Positions 30,990-39,631 of a stretch of 64,000 bases of DNA are shown here, piece after piece. How positions within the stretch are numbered: position 1 is the first letter of the stretch; every line of letters begins with the position of its first letter. The translations under genes and the position numbers were made by a program. The stretch is from Shewanella donghaensis (lineage in GTDB: Bacteria > Pseudomonadota > Gammaproteobacteria > Enterobacterales > Shewanellaceae): assembly GCF_007567505.1 (NCBI RefSeq), contig NZ_CP041783.1:2542001-2606000 (forward strand). Reading direction: 5' to 3'. Below the pieces are notes generated by a model. That model was not told the DNA's origin and made no database searches. It worked only from the letters and a program-made list of their open reading frames with translations.

Positions 30990-31740
30990 GTCGTAACTCA
31001 TGAGCATTGAATATGAACAAATAAACCATGAAACAGTTCAGGCAAACTTGATGGGATTAACACCCGCCCCCATCGGAAGTTAATGAGTGTCACTCGATGC
31101 GAATAGCATTAAAGAGACCAAGCATCATCAAGTTTGTCAATTTTATTCATGAAGGTTATTTGCAGTCACCCCAAGGGCTAGCAAATAACACCAAAGAAAA
31201 TGCGACAGGGAATAAAAATAATAATACGTTGCAGACATGCTGAAAGGCATGAGTAAAAAAGCCCTATTGAAAGGATGTCATATGGGCTTATGTAATAACC
31301 CAAAGCATTGGAGCAAGGAAATCTATCTTCAACATCAATATGGTGACAGTACTCTCCCCCATGTTTACATGGTCACTGAATTGAAGTTGAAAAAGAGAAA
31401 AAAAACAGTAGCCAATGAAGCTACGGGATGCTCAATAAAAAATGCTAAGTGGACGTAAATTTATATGAATAAAAAGGAGTGATATCACGAGAAATTAATC
31501 AAAATTATAAGTCCGCAAATTAGAGGTTAATTATCGTTCCCCAGCGCCTAATAACCTAAGCTATATAGCAAGCGTCTTTGCAATTAAGCTTATCTAACTC
31601 GAAATGCTGAGACCTTTTAATTAACTGAAAAATAATAAGTTACTGCGCTCTCCCCCCAGTTTTTGCAGTAGCCTTATTAAGAACCTGTAACAGAAGAAAA
31701 TAATAATATCTGTATAGGTATGTCGATAGACAATGCAAAC
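30990..31740 (+). other. Gene-poor stretch downstream of the OrfA-like gene
   Basis: About 750 nt hold no gene I can firmly support. One plus-strand frame of 73 codons (31237-31458) is open, contains MGLCNNPKHW and a Lys-rich end, but lacks a ribosome site and any family resemblance. Poly-A tracts and small inverted repeats (for example AAGCCC/GGGCTT within 31259-31288) are present. A strong plus-strand terminator at 31741 implies that some transcript crosses this stretch. Confidence 0.45.
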
Positions 31741-31773
31741 GAAGCCCTAATAAAATGGATTTATTAGGGCTTC
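31741..31773 (+). terminator. Strong terminator, 14-bp perfect stem
   Basis: GAAGCCCTAATAAA pairs perfectly with TTTATTAGGGCTTC across a 5-nt loop and is followed on the plus strand by TTTATTTT. The minus-strand side lacks a good T run, although the hairpin is also 23 nt past the minus-strand gene ending at 31797. It is best read as ending a plus-strand transcript from the 30.5-31.7 kb stretch. Confidence 0.85.
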
Positions 31774-31796
31774 TTTATTTTGGCGATGAGTAACAG

Positions 31797-32393
31797 CTAA
31801 TTCTCAGCATTAGGTAAAGTCATATAACGTTGAGTAGACCAATCAAAGACATACTCTTGTCCTTCCCATTGATAAATGGTTTGCCCATCTCTCTGCACAA
31901 CGCGAGCATTTTCAGGTAGCTGAGTTAACCCTGAAGCATATTGAATACTGGTTGTAGTTCGCTTAGGCGGAGAAACCACTTCTACTTGTTGAGTGGGTTG
32001 AACGTAGTTTCTACGGTAATGGCGATCATAGTAATCATAACGATAAGGCGCTCTCCAACCACGATTAAAGCCATATCCCCATCGATTGTAATAAGGGTTA
32101 CGCCAGCCACTACTAAAGCCGACACCGACACTAGGCCCCCAATAGTTGTTATAACCTACCCCCCAACGAACTGACGATCCTGAGTGGCGATTGTATCGAC
32201 TATTGTATCGGTCATTGTAACGATCACTGTCCGAAGTCAGATACCTGAGTTGTGGCTTATCAATCACAGCCTTTGCAATAGGTGAATAAAAAGCGACTGA
32301 CGTTGTCATCAAAATCCCGCAAAAAGTCCCGAGAAATAAGAGTAACCTGGGATTTTGCGGAGAATGCTTGCATCCTGTAGTAATCAATTTCAT
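31797..32393 (-). CDS. Tyr/Arg/Gly-rich secreted protein of unknown function
   Basis: From the ATG at 32393, with AAGGAG 8 nt upstream, the protein has 198 residues. A hydrophobic segment (about residues 17-35, LLLFLGTFCGILMTTSVAF) suggests a signal peptide or anchor. The middle (about 55-130) is dominated by Tyr, Arg, Asn, Gly and Trp, with RYN repeats (RYNDRYNSRYNR) and GWRNPYYNRWGYGF, probably extended or disordered. The end is compact and conserved-looking: LPENARVVQRDGQTIYQWEG then YVFDWSTQRYM, a small folded module possibly binding the envelope. I do not recognise a named function. It stands alone between two intergenic stretches. Confidence 0.8.
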   Translation of the reverse strand: MKLITTGCKHSPQNPRLLLFLGTFCGILMTTSVAFYSPIAKAVIDKPQLRYLTSDSDRYNDRYNSRYNRHSGSSVRWGVGYNNYWGPSVGVGFSSGWRNPYYNRWGYGFNRGWRAPYRYDYYDRHYRRNYVQPTQQVEVVSPPKRTTTSIQYASGLTQLPENARVVQRDGQTIYQWEGQEYVFDWSTQRYMTLPNAEN

Positions 32394-32503
32394 CTGACCA
32401 CTCCTTATTAAATGGAATACCGATATCATCGCAAAGCGGCTAATCACTTTTACCTAAGAGCGAATATTAATATGGCTTATATATTGAGTTTAACTCAAAT
32501 CAG

Positions 32504-32684
32504 CGCTTAACCCACTTTTATACAAATGATAATAGATACGCGGCCATATCGATAATTAAACCTTAACCTGACTGAAAATAGACAGGGAATCGACTGAAAA
32601 CCCTTTCTCCACAACTCGAATAAGGTTACTGAAAATCAACAGTTAGCCAATAAACATCGCTTAACCCACTTTTATAAAAATGAT
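32504..32684 (+). repeat. 27-bp direct repeat upstream of ubiD
   Basis: CGCTTAACCCACTTTTATAC and the following AAATGAT occur at 32504-32530 and again at 32658-32684, with a single mismatch (C versus A). The copies are 154 bp apart. The second ends 42 bp before the ubiD ATG and may include its promoter (TTAACC ... TATAAAAAT). The rest of 32394-32726 shows no gene. Confidence 0.8.
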
Positions 32685-32726
32685 ATAGTGCGTCCCATAT
32701 AGCTTTTAAAGACGAGTGAATTAGCC

Positions 32727-34208
32727 ATGAGTTTTAAGGATTTGCGCAGCTTCATTGATCACCTCGAAGCTAACGGTGAGTTAAAACGAATTAGTTACGC
32801 TGTTGATCCCAATCTGGAAATGACTGAAATTGCCGATCGTGTTCTACGTTCTGGTGGCCCCGCGTTATTATTTGAAAATCCGAAAAATAACGACATGCCT
32901 GTTTTAGTTAACTTATTTGGCACGCCAAAACGTGTTGCTATGGCCTTAGGTAAAGACGACCCACTTGCTTTACGTGAAGTTGGTGAACTGCTGGCCTTCT
33001 TAAAAGAGCCTGAGCCGCCAAGTGGCTTCAAAGATGCTATTGCAAAAATCCCTAAATTTAAGCAAGCGTTAAATATGCCACCAAAAACAGTGCGTAACCC
33101 GCCTTGTCAGGAAGTGGTCTTTAGCGGTGATGAAGTCGATTTAACTAAGCTCCCTGTACAACACTGCTGGCCTGGCGATGTCGCACCTTTAGTCACTTGG
33201 GGATTAACCATCACCAAAGGCCCCCGCCAAAAAAGACAAAACTTAGGCATTTATCGCCAGCAGTTATTAGGTAAAAACAAACTGATTATGCGCTGGCTTG
33301 ATCACCGTGGCGGCGCATTAGACTTTAAAGACTTCAAAGAAAAACACCCTGGTGAACGTTACCCTGTGGTTGTGGCTCTCGGAGCCGATCCGGTCACGAT
33401 TTTAGGTGCGGTTACGCCAGTTCCAGATTCGATGAGTGAATATGCTTTTGCAGGTTTACTCCGCGGTGAACGTACAGAAGTATGTAAAGCACTCAGTTGT
33501 GATTTAGAAGTCCCTGCTACCAGTGAAATCATTTTAGAAGGGTATATAGACCCTGAAGAAATGGCAGAGGAAGGCCCTTATGGTGACCATACTGGTTACT
33601 ATAACGAGACAGATAAATTCCCTGTTTTCACCGTAACGCATATGACGCAGCGCAAAGATGCGATTTATCACAGCACCTACACCGGTCGTCCACCTGACGA
33701 ACCAGCTATGTTAGGCGTGGCGTTAAACGAAGTCTTTGTGCCTATATTACGTAAGCAATATCCTGAAATTATCGATTTTTATTTACCGCCTGAAGGTTGC
33801 TCATACCGCATGGCTGTAATTTCAATCCGTAAACAATATGCAGGACATGCAAAAAGGGTAATGATGGGGGCATGGTCTTTCTTACGCCAGTTCATGTATA
33901 CCAAATTTATCATCATCGTCGATGAAGACGTCAATTGCCGCGATTGGCAAGATGTGATTTGGGCGATTACCACTCGAATGGATCCTACCAGAGACACGGT
34001 TTTAGTCGATAACACACCGATTGATTACCTAGATTTTGCATCACCGATTGCGGGACTAGGATCAAAAATGGGCTTAGATGCTACTAATAAGTGGCCTGGT
34101 GAAACTGACCGCGAATGGGGAACGCCCATCGTCATGGATCCTAAAGTGAAAGAAAAGATTGATCATATTTGGGAAGAATTAGGTATTGATGATGCTCCAA
34201 CGCTATAA
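32727..34208 (+). CDS. ubiD: 4-hydroxy-3-polyprenylbenzoate decarboxylase UbiD
   Basis: UbiD decarboxylates 3-octaprenyl-4-hydroxybenzoate in ubiquinone synthesis, using prenylated FMN made by UbiX. The 493 residues match E. coli UbiD (497). The N-terminus [20 protein letters not shown], the [19 protein letters not shown] segment, the prFMN/Mn site around [13 protein letters not shown], and the [14 protein letters not shown] motif are all present. fre follows 86 nt later on the same strand, the ubiD-fre arrangement of E. coli. UbiA, acting one step earlier, is also encoded in this window at 52.6 kb. Confidence 0.98.
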   Translation: MSFKDLRSFIDHLEANGELKRISYAVDPNLEMTEIADRVLRSGGPALLFENPKNNDMPVLVNLFGTPKRVAMALGKDDPLALREVGELLAFLKEPEPPSGFKDAIAKIPKFKQALNMPPKTVRNPPCQEVVFSGDEVDLTKLPVQHCWPGDVAPLVTWGLTITKGPRQKRQNLGIYRQQLLGKNKLIMRWLDHRGGALDFKDFKEKHPGERYPVVVALGADPVTILGAVTPVPDSMSEYAFAGLLRGERTEVCKALSCDLEVPATSEIILEGYIDPEEMAEEGPYGDHTGYYNETDKFPVFTVTHMTQRKDAIYHSTYTGRPPDEPAMLGVALNEVFVPILRKQYPEIIDFYLPPEGCSYRMAVISIRKQYAGHAKRVMMGAWSFLRQFMYTKFIIIVDEDVNCRDWQDVIWAITTRMDPTRDTVLVDNTPIDYLDFASPIAGLGSKMGLDATNKWPGETDREWGTPIVMDPKVKEKIDHIWEELGIDDAPTL

Positions 34209-34294
34209 TGGTGATCTATATCACATTAGCACAACCTAGACCCTACATATATACAAAACATAACCCTTCATAGAAAGGGCTAAAAGGATGTTAG

Positions 34295-34993
34295 ATGAAC
34301 ACCATTCGCTGTAAAGTTGAAAAAGTAACCCCGTTTAATGACGCTGTTTTCCAGGTTTTACTTAAACCGGAAGTCTCTTTTGACTTCCAAGCTGGGCAAT
34401 ACTTATCAATCGTTATGGGAGAAAAAGACAAACGTCCTTTCTCGATCGCATCTGCACCTAACGCTGATTTAATCGAACTCCACATTGGCGCAGCTGTTTC
34501 AGAAAGCTACCCGATGCAAGTGGTTGAACGTTTAAAAACTGATGAGTTTATTGATATTGAAGCACCTGCTGGTACTGCCTTTTTACGTGAAGCAAGCCAA
34601 CGTCCACGTATAATGGTTGCTGGCGGCACAGGCTTTTCTTACATTAAAAGTATTATTGAGCAGCAAATTGCTAGCGGTCAGACAGTCAAAACTCAGTTTT
34701 ACTGGGGTTGTCGTAACGAGCAAGCGATGTACTATCAAGATATCGCCCGCCAATGGCATGCAAACAATGAATGGCTTGAGTTCATCCCTGTTGTTGAAGA
34801 TGCCCCTGCAGATTGGAATGGCAAACAAGCCAATCTACTTGAGCAAATTAAGCAAGATTATGTCAGCTTAATTGGCTACGATATTTATATTGCTGGACGC
34901 TTTGATATGGTTGGCGCTGCACGTGAAGTATTCCGAGAAATGGGCGTTGACGAAGCAAACTTGTACGGCGATGCTTTCGCTTTTATCAAGTAA
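34295..34993 (+). CDS. fre: NAD(P)H-flavin reductase Fre
   Basis: Fre reduces free FMN, FAD or riboflavin with NAD(P)H, supplying reduced flavin and reducing Fe(III). The 232 residues (E. coli 233) show the flavin-binding RPFSIASAP, and the pyridine nucleotide site VAGGTGFSYIKSI with the FYWGCR segment and YIAGRFDMV. The end YGDAFAF is typical of this ferredoxin-reductase-like family. AAAAGGA precedes the ATG. The UbiD neighbour supports Fre over LuxG. Confidence 0.96.
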   Translation: MNTIRCKVEKVTPFNDAVFQVLLKPEVSFDFQAGQYLSIVMGEKDKRPFSIASAPNADLIELHIGAAVSESYPMQVVERLKTDEFIDIEAPAGTAFLREASQRPRIMVAGGTGFSYIKSIIEQQIASGQTVKTQFYWGCRNEQAMYYQDIARQWHANNEWLEFIPVVEDAPADWNGKQANLLEQIKQDYVSLIGYDIYIAGRFDMVGAAREVFREMGVDEANLYGDAFAFIK

Positions 34994-35024
34994 TAGCACA
35001 ACTATTTCCTGAAAAAAACAGTAC

Positions 35025-35053
35025 AAAAAAGCCGACTTCATTGTCGGCTTTTT
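35025..35053. terminator. Bidirectional terminator between fre and the CadC-like gene
   Basis: AAAAAGCCGAC and GTCGGCTTTTT form an 11-bp stem with a TTCATT loop in the convergent gap. It can serve fre on the plus strand and the regulator gene, whose stop is at 35079, on the minus strand. Confidence 0.92.
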
Positions 35054-35078
35054 AATATTTATAAGAGAACGTATCGCT

Positions 35079-36371
35079 TTAAAACTGCACTTTCTCGTAA
35101 CGGCTCCAGGCCACTAAATCTCCCATAAACGGCATTATCCAAACAGCGGTATTTTCTGTGGTGTGAACCCTAAAAAACACCAACTCTTCCTCTTGGATAT
35201 CCATACGTTTTACTTCGCGGTAAAAACGCATCGCTGAAGGAGTCACATGCTCAGGTTTAATGAATTCTTTTTGATTAATTTTGGTATAAAACACGTCCAC
35301 ATCAACATCGCCAATCGATTGTTTATACTGATTAAAGGTACCACGCGTTTTAAGCTTAATCGGCGTTGTGATACAGTCTTCGTCTGTAATACAGGCGGTA
35401 GTGTATATCTGACCCGAATCTTTACTTTCATACACGAGCGAAATACTAAAATCTCCTCGAATGAGCTTTTCACCCGCAATAGGAAAGTACACATCAGCAT
35501 GATAATGGTGTTCAACAATATCACCCACATCCCCTTCAGGGATTAGTACCCGATTATAGCGAATACGGTCTTCCATTTTTTGAGTGAGCGGGATGAATTT
35601 TTCCATATTAAGACCTGCGGGTTCAGGCGTTAAAGTGGTAATGTTGATGATCCCTTTGCCTTCACAGTCATCAAGAGAGTATCCAGGGCAAGTTGCAAAC
35701 GAATATGAATGACCCGTCGTTAAAGCAAAACTAGTAAAACCTTTTAAGCCTCTGAGTAAGTTGGTTTCTGGAGCGATATGTCGTTGCCATTTTGATTCAT
35801 GCAATTGGTCAGTGTCATTTTTATAAAAAACTTTGGCACTTTCATGAATACCGCCGATATCGAGCTCAATCTCTTTGTCGCTTTGCCATTCAGAGGTAAC
35901 TTTAAGCATTTGGTGATATTCACTGCTGTACCAAACCGCTAAAACGATCCCACAAAAAACCAATGCACCTGCCATTTTAACGAGTAAGCTCACATCAAAA
36001 AATGCCGCTCTAATCGTATCTCGATCATTTAATGACACGACTTTCACATGACTTTCTTTACTGATATGAAGTTGATAGCCGCGCCTTGCTACCGCTTTTA
36101 AATGGATTTCTTGGAAAGGTTCTAGCTTACGTCTTAAGGTGCTGATGCATTGCGTTAAAGACGTAGGCGCAACGACACGTTCAGGCCAACCTGCTTCGAG
36201 TAGTTCTTCTTTGGTGTAAATTTCACAATCAGAATCAGAATCGAGCAGTTTAGTCAGGACGGCATTTTCAGAAAAGGTGAGCGGAATTTTCTCATTATTA
36301 AGATGATTGATCAGTTGTTTAGCTGAAGTATCGAGTGATAAATAATTAGTAATTTTTAACACTGTGAGCAC
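35079..36371 (-). CDS. CadC/ToxR-like membrane transcriptional regulator
   Basis: The 430-residue protein has an N-terminal OmpR-type winged-helix domain (about residues 5-103: LTFSENAVLTKLLDS, then SLTQCISTLRRKLEP and AVARRGYQLHI), one transmembrane helix (about 127-149), and a roughly 280-residue periplasmic domain I do not recognise. That domain includes two close Cys pairs (FATCPGYSLDDCEGKG and TTACITDEDCITTP) that could form disulfides. This is the topology of one-component regulators such as CadC and ToxR that sense periplasmic signals. Translation starts with GTG at 36371. It lies downstream of the sulfite-reductase operon on the same strand, so control of that operon is possible but unproven. 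Confidence 0.8.
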   Translation of the reverse strand: MLTVLKITNYLSLDTSAKQLINHLNNEKIPLTFSENAVLTKLLDSDSDCEIYTKEELLEAGWPERVVAPTSLTQCISTLRRKLEPFQEIHLKAVARRGYQLHISKESHVKVVSLNDRDTIRAAFFDVSLLVKMAGALVFCGIVLAVWYSSEYHQMLKVTSEWQSDKEIELDIGGIHESAKVFYKNDTDQLHESKWQRHIAPETNLLRGLKGFTSFALTTGHSYSFATCPGYSLDDCEGKGIINITTLTPEPAGLNMEKFIPLTQKMEDRIRYNRVLIPEGDVGDIVEHHYHADVYFPIAGEKLIRGDFSISLVYESKDSGQIYTTACITDEDCITTPIKLKTRGTFNQYKQSIGDVDVDVFYTKINQKEFIKPEHVTPSAMRFYREVKRMDIQEEELVFFRVHTTENTAVWIMPFMGDLVAWSRYEKVQF

Positions 36372-36533
36372 CTAGAATAATTTAAACGTGAAAATTCCCA
36401 TCACGAGAATTATAGCGTTACTAATCATGTATTAATGTGACAAAAAACTCAGTATCAAAATTTAAAAGGCACACTATTACAACAACTTATATTTCACTCA
36501 CTAATTAATCCAACTTAAAAGGCATAATGTAAT

Positions 36534-37355
36534 CTACAGGCGTTTACGGCTAAATATTTGCTGGCTCATTAGCAGTAATACCGCGAGCCAAAGCAGTAGC
36601 CCGCTATATAAGATAGCCGTTGGTAATTGTGTAATGCTGAACATTTTTGAACTGCTTACTTGTTCATTGACCACTCCTGATATGATTGCCCGAAATAAAT
36701 CACTTGGATTGATTATGATTAACACCTGAAAAACGCTATTTGAAATACCCTGTAAATCAGCCACCATCAAGGCGAGTAGTACCAAATCGTATACCAAGAC
36801 AATCAACACCCACATAAATAATAACACTGCGATTGCTTTGGCTTTTTCAACCACCAGCAAACTTACGATATACCCTAATAATACAAAACAAAGCGTCAGT
36901 AATATGCTACTCAGGATTAAATGTGTAAAGGCCACGGCAACAGAAATTAACGGGAATGAAGTTGATAACAACACTAAAAAAGCTGTCAATAAAAATGCCA
37001 AGCTAATGGTGCAACTAAGCACCCAAAGATGACCCAGCAATTTACCCAATATGATTTGCAAACGAGTAACGGGATAGGATAAAAGTAATAATAAGGTGCC
37101 AGATTCTTCCTCACCGATAAAACTATCATAGCTCAGCAATATGGCTATTAATGGCAGAATATACACGCACATTGAACTTAAACTTGCCATTAACAATGGT
37201 AAATCAGCCACCCTCAATTCACCTGAAACGGCAGAGCCAGCAAAGGTAATAAGCAGCGATAAACAAGTGAGCATTATGCCAATGAACAAAAACCATCGAT
37301 TACGAAAGTTGTCTTTAATTTCTTTGAGCGCAATAGTTAACACAGCAGTCATCAT
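36534..37355 (-). CDS. NosY-like ABC-2 permease
   Basis: The 273-residue membrane protein has six predicted helices and the NosY-type N-terminus LTIALKEIKDNFRNRWFLF, with SYDSFIGEEESGTLLLLLSYPVTR, the conserved cytoplasmic helix that couples to the ATPase. It starts 6 nt after the ATPase gene and is the last gene of the sulfite-reductase operon. In nitrous oxide reductase systems NosFY works with NosD to supply material for Cu-S cluster assembly. Here, with no NosZ, the likely client is the copper-containing SirA. The substrate is inferred. Confidence 0.87.
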   Translation of the reverse strand: MMTAVLTIALKEIKDNFRNRWFLFIGIMLTCLSLLITFAGSAVSGELRVADLPLLMASLSSMCVYILPLIAILLSYDSFIGEEESGTLLLLLSYPVTRLQIILGKLLGHLWVLSCTISLAFLLTAFLVLLSTSFPLISVAVAFTHLILSSILLTLCFVLLGYIVSLLVVEKAKAIAVLLFMWVLIVLVYDLVLLALMVADLQGISNSVFQVLIIINPSDLFRAIISGVVNEQVSSSKMFSITQLPTAILYSGLLLWLAVLLLMSQQIFSRKRL

Positions 37356-37361
37356 TATCCC

Positions 37362-38264
37362 TTATGCCGCTTTGTGTTGATGAACTGTCATTAAGTGATG
37401 ATATATATCGCTTAAGTTAGGTTCTTCAATTGAGAAATTATAAGTTCCGCTATGGGCAGTGAGATATTTGATAATCCGCGGCTTATCAACTTGATGAACC
37501 CATAATTGATTATTGGTGGCCAATATTGATAAAAACTCATCTTGAACAATGGCCCTTTCCACTTCATCGCCTGTAAAATGCACTTTTAAATCCGTGGTTT
37601 TGCGTAACTCATCTAAGCGGCCACTCGCCAATTCTTTACCGTTAGCCATAATAAATGCGCGATCAATATTATCTTCAACCACTGCGAGCTCATGGGTACA
37701 AACAATAATGGCGCAGCCTTGCTGTTTAAGCTGTGCAATTTTCTGATACATGAATAACGAAGCTTGAGGATCAAGACCGACAGTGGGCTCATCAAGCAGT
37801 AAGATATCGGGGGAGGATAAAATGGCCTGTGCAAAGCCTAAACGCTGCTTCATCCCTTTTGAATAGGTTCGCACAGGCTTATTTTGCGCCTCAGCTAAAC
37901 CGAACTCTTCAAGTACTTTAATGACCTTATTTTTAGCGATGCCTTTTAAAGAGGCAAAATACTCTAGCACTTCTTTTCCGGTCAATTTTTCATAAAGAGA
38001 GATATTTTCTGGTAAATAGCCCAAATTGAGTTGGCGACGCTGCTTCTCCTGCATAATCACATTACCCATCATCGAAATTTCACCCGATGTGGCAGGGACA
38101 ATACCCAGCAGCATTTTAATCAAACTCGATTTACCAGCACCGTTATGTCCGAGTAAAGCCAATGTTTCTCCAGCTTTAACTGATAGAGAAATACCATCCA
38201 CAGCAACAAAGTCGTCGTATTTTTTCACTAAGTTATTAACTGATATTGCGGTTGATTCATGCAT
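37362..38264 (-). CDS. NosF-like ABC transporter ATPase
   Basis: The 300-residue ATPase carries Walker A LLGHNGAGKSSLIKMLLG, Q-loop YLPENISLYEKLTG, signature YSKGMKQRLGFAQA, Walker B DILLLDEPTVGLDPQ and switch His in IIVCTHELAVVED. The C-terminal 80 residues form the accessory domain typical of ABC-2 exporters. It lies between NosD-like and NosY-like genes, with short gaps, so the three form a NosDFY unit. Membership of a NosFY transporter is well supported. The copper or sulfur cargo for SirA maturation is inference from operon context. Confidence 0.9.
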   Translation of the reverse strand: MHESTAISVNNLVKKYDDFVAVDGISLSVKAGETLALLGHNGAGKSSLIKMLLGIVPATSGEISMMGNVIMQEKQRRQLNLGYLPENISLYEKLTGKEVLEYFASLKGIAKNKVIKVLEEFGLAEAQNKPVRTYSKGMKQRLGFAQAILSSPDILLLDEPTVGLDPQASLFMYQKIAQLKQQGCAIIVCTHELAVVEDNIDRAFIMANGKELASGRLDELRKTTDLKVHFTGDEVERAIVQDEFLSILATNNQLWVHQVDKPRIIKYLTAHSGTYNFSIEEPNLSDIYHHLMTVHQHKAA

Positions 38265-38278
38265 TTAACACTCTACCT

Positions 38279-39601
38279 TTATAATCCAGAACTAAAACCA
38301 GAACTAAAACCAGAACCTGACACGGTTACTGGACTCATCATCGGGAAACTATCGATCACTCCAGAGTCTGGAATAACCTTGAATTGTTGCTGCGTCCAGC
38401 GAAGTAATTGCGCCACAGGGCTTTTTAATAAAAATTGCGCTTCAGGATAAAGCCAATACAAACGATCTAATTGATCGCTAGGCTGGTACGGCTGCTCGCT
38501 AATGCCATTACCACTAACATCCCATCCTAAGAAGCCGCTCCAATAGTTCCCTTGCTGATCATGACTCCACTCGACAAGAGTGTCGCCAACATACTTAACT
38601 TGCGCTTGGTTATTCACAAATTGATTTCGGTAAATTTTATTACCTTCACCACCCATTGCCATGTAAATGCCAATCTCACTATTGGAGAAATTATTATCAA
38701 AAACAGCGTTATCACGGGCGCCGTAAATAAACATGCCACGACCTTCATCACCGGCCATTTTCGCATTGGCATTAATAATATTATTAACCTGATTTGCAGA
38801 AATTTCTGAGTGGTTAGTCATGTTTAATAACACGCCAAATTTTTGAGCTGATTCAACACTGTTGTGGTGCAATTTAATGTGCTTTGAATTCATTAATGCA
38901 AAACCACCATCCACATCTTCAGCATGATTTTTAAAAGCTTCATCGTGTGCGGTATACATGTAATGCAGACCATATTGCTGATCAGTAAAATGATTATCAC
39001 TCACCACACTATGTTTACCAGATTCAAGGTAGATGCCGTCCCGCACATGCTGGATACGATTGGATTGGATGATGACATGATCAACTCGTTTCAAGTGAAT
39101 GCCATCACCACGATCTAATATGTGCCCTTGGCTACTGCCGGTAATCACATTATTGATGATCGATAAAGCATCGCCATTATCTGCCCGAACCCCGAAACTT
39201 GGGCCAAATAATTCGTTATTCTCAATTAATACATGACTCAGGCCATCGTTTATCAATATCGCGGCATCAAGTTCATATTGATCCGAGCCCCAATTGATAA
39301 TTTTGAGTGCTTTTACCACCACATTTGAACTGATGATAGTCAATGCACTGCCACTGCCTAAAGCATCAATTTCAGCGCCCAATTGGCCAACAATGGTCAA
39401 AGGCTTATCAATGATAAATTGGCCTTTAAAAACCTCAGGACCCAGCAATAAGGTGTCATAGGCTTTTGCTTGGTAAATTTGCTGTTGCAGTTTAAGGGGA
39501 TCTGTAACTTGTATCTCTTCCCCATGGCAGGAGAAAACTATACTAAAGAGAGTGAGTACCCAAAAAGACAAATGTCGTAAACCCGAGAAACTCATTGTCA
39601 T
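38279..39601 (-). CDS. nosD: NosD-like periplasmic copper-assembly protein
   Basis: NosD is a periplasmic right-handed beta-helix protein that receives metal and sulfur for Cu-site assembly. The 440 residues have a signal peptide (about 1-27, ending FSCHGEE) and a series of pectate-lyase/NosD repeats such as VLIENNELFGPSFGVRADNG, HVIIQSNRIQHVRDGIYLES and SEISANQVNNIINA, with the NosD-typical QQGNYWSGFLGWDVSGNGI near residue 350. The C-terminus carries a tandem GFSS repeat from a 12-bp DNA repeat. The 14-nt gap to the ATPase gene and the NosL-like gene upstream indicate a common job in SirA copper loading (inference). Confidence 0.9.
   Translation of the reverse strand: MTMSFSGLRHLSFWVLTLFSIVFSCHGEEIQVTDPLKLQQQIYQAKAYDTLLLGPEVFKGQFIIDKPLTIVGQLGAEIDALGSGSALTIISSNVVVKALKIINWGSDQYELDAAILINDGLSHVLIENNELFGPSFGVRADNGDALSIINNVITGSSQGHILDRGDGIHLKRVDHVIIQSNRIQHVRDGIYLESGKHSVVSDNHFTDQQYGLHYMYTAHDEAFKNHAEDVDGGFALMNSKHIKLHHNSVESAQKFGVLLNMTNHSEISANQVNNIINANAKMAGDEGRGMFIYGARDNAVFDNNFSNSEIGIYMAMGGEGNKIYRNQFVNNQAQVKYVGDTLVEWSHDQQGNYWSGFLGWDVSGNGISEQPYQPSDQLDRLYWLYPEAQFLLKSPVAQLLRWTQQQFKVIPDSGVIDSFPMMSPVTVSGSGFSSGFSSGL
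38286..38316 (-). repeat. 12-bp tandem repeat in the 3' end of the NosD-like gene
   Basis: CCAGAACTAAAA occurs twice in full and then as CCAGAAC (plus-strand reading), encoding GFSSGFSSGL at the protein end. Gain or loss of units would stay in frame, so the tail length may vary between strains. Confidence 0.75.
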
Positions 39602-39631
39602 AACACTCTACTCAAAAAATAATGTTCAAAA

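Noticed and set aside
31237..31458. A 73-codon plus-strand gene after the OrfA-like gene
   Set aside because: It has no ribosome site, no family resemblance and ordinary low-complexity Lys content. It is kept only as a note in the region entry.
30696..31740. A complete IS3 insertion sequence
   Set aside because: There is an OrfA-like gene but no OrfB frame, no terminal inverted repeats and no target duplication.
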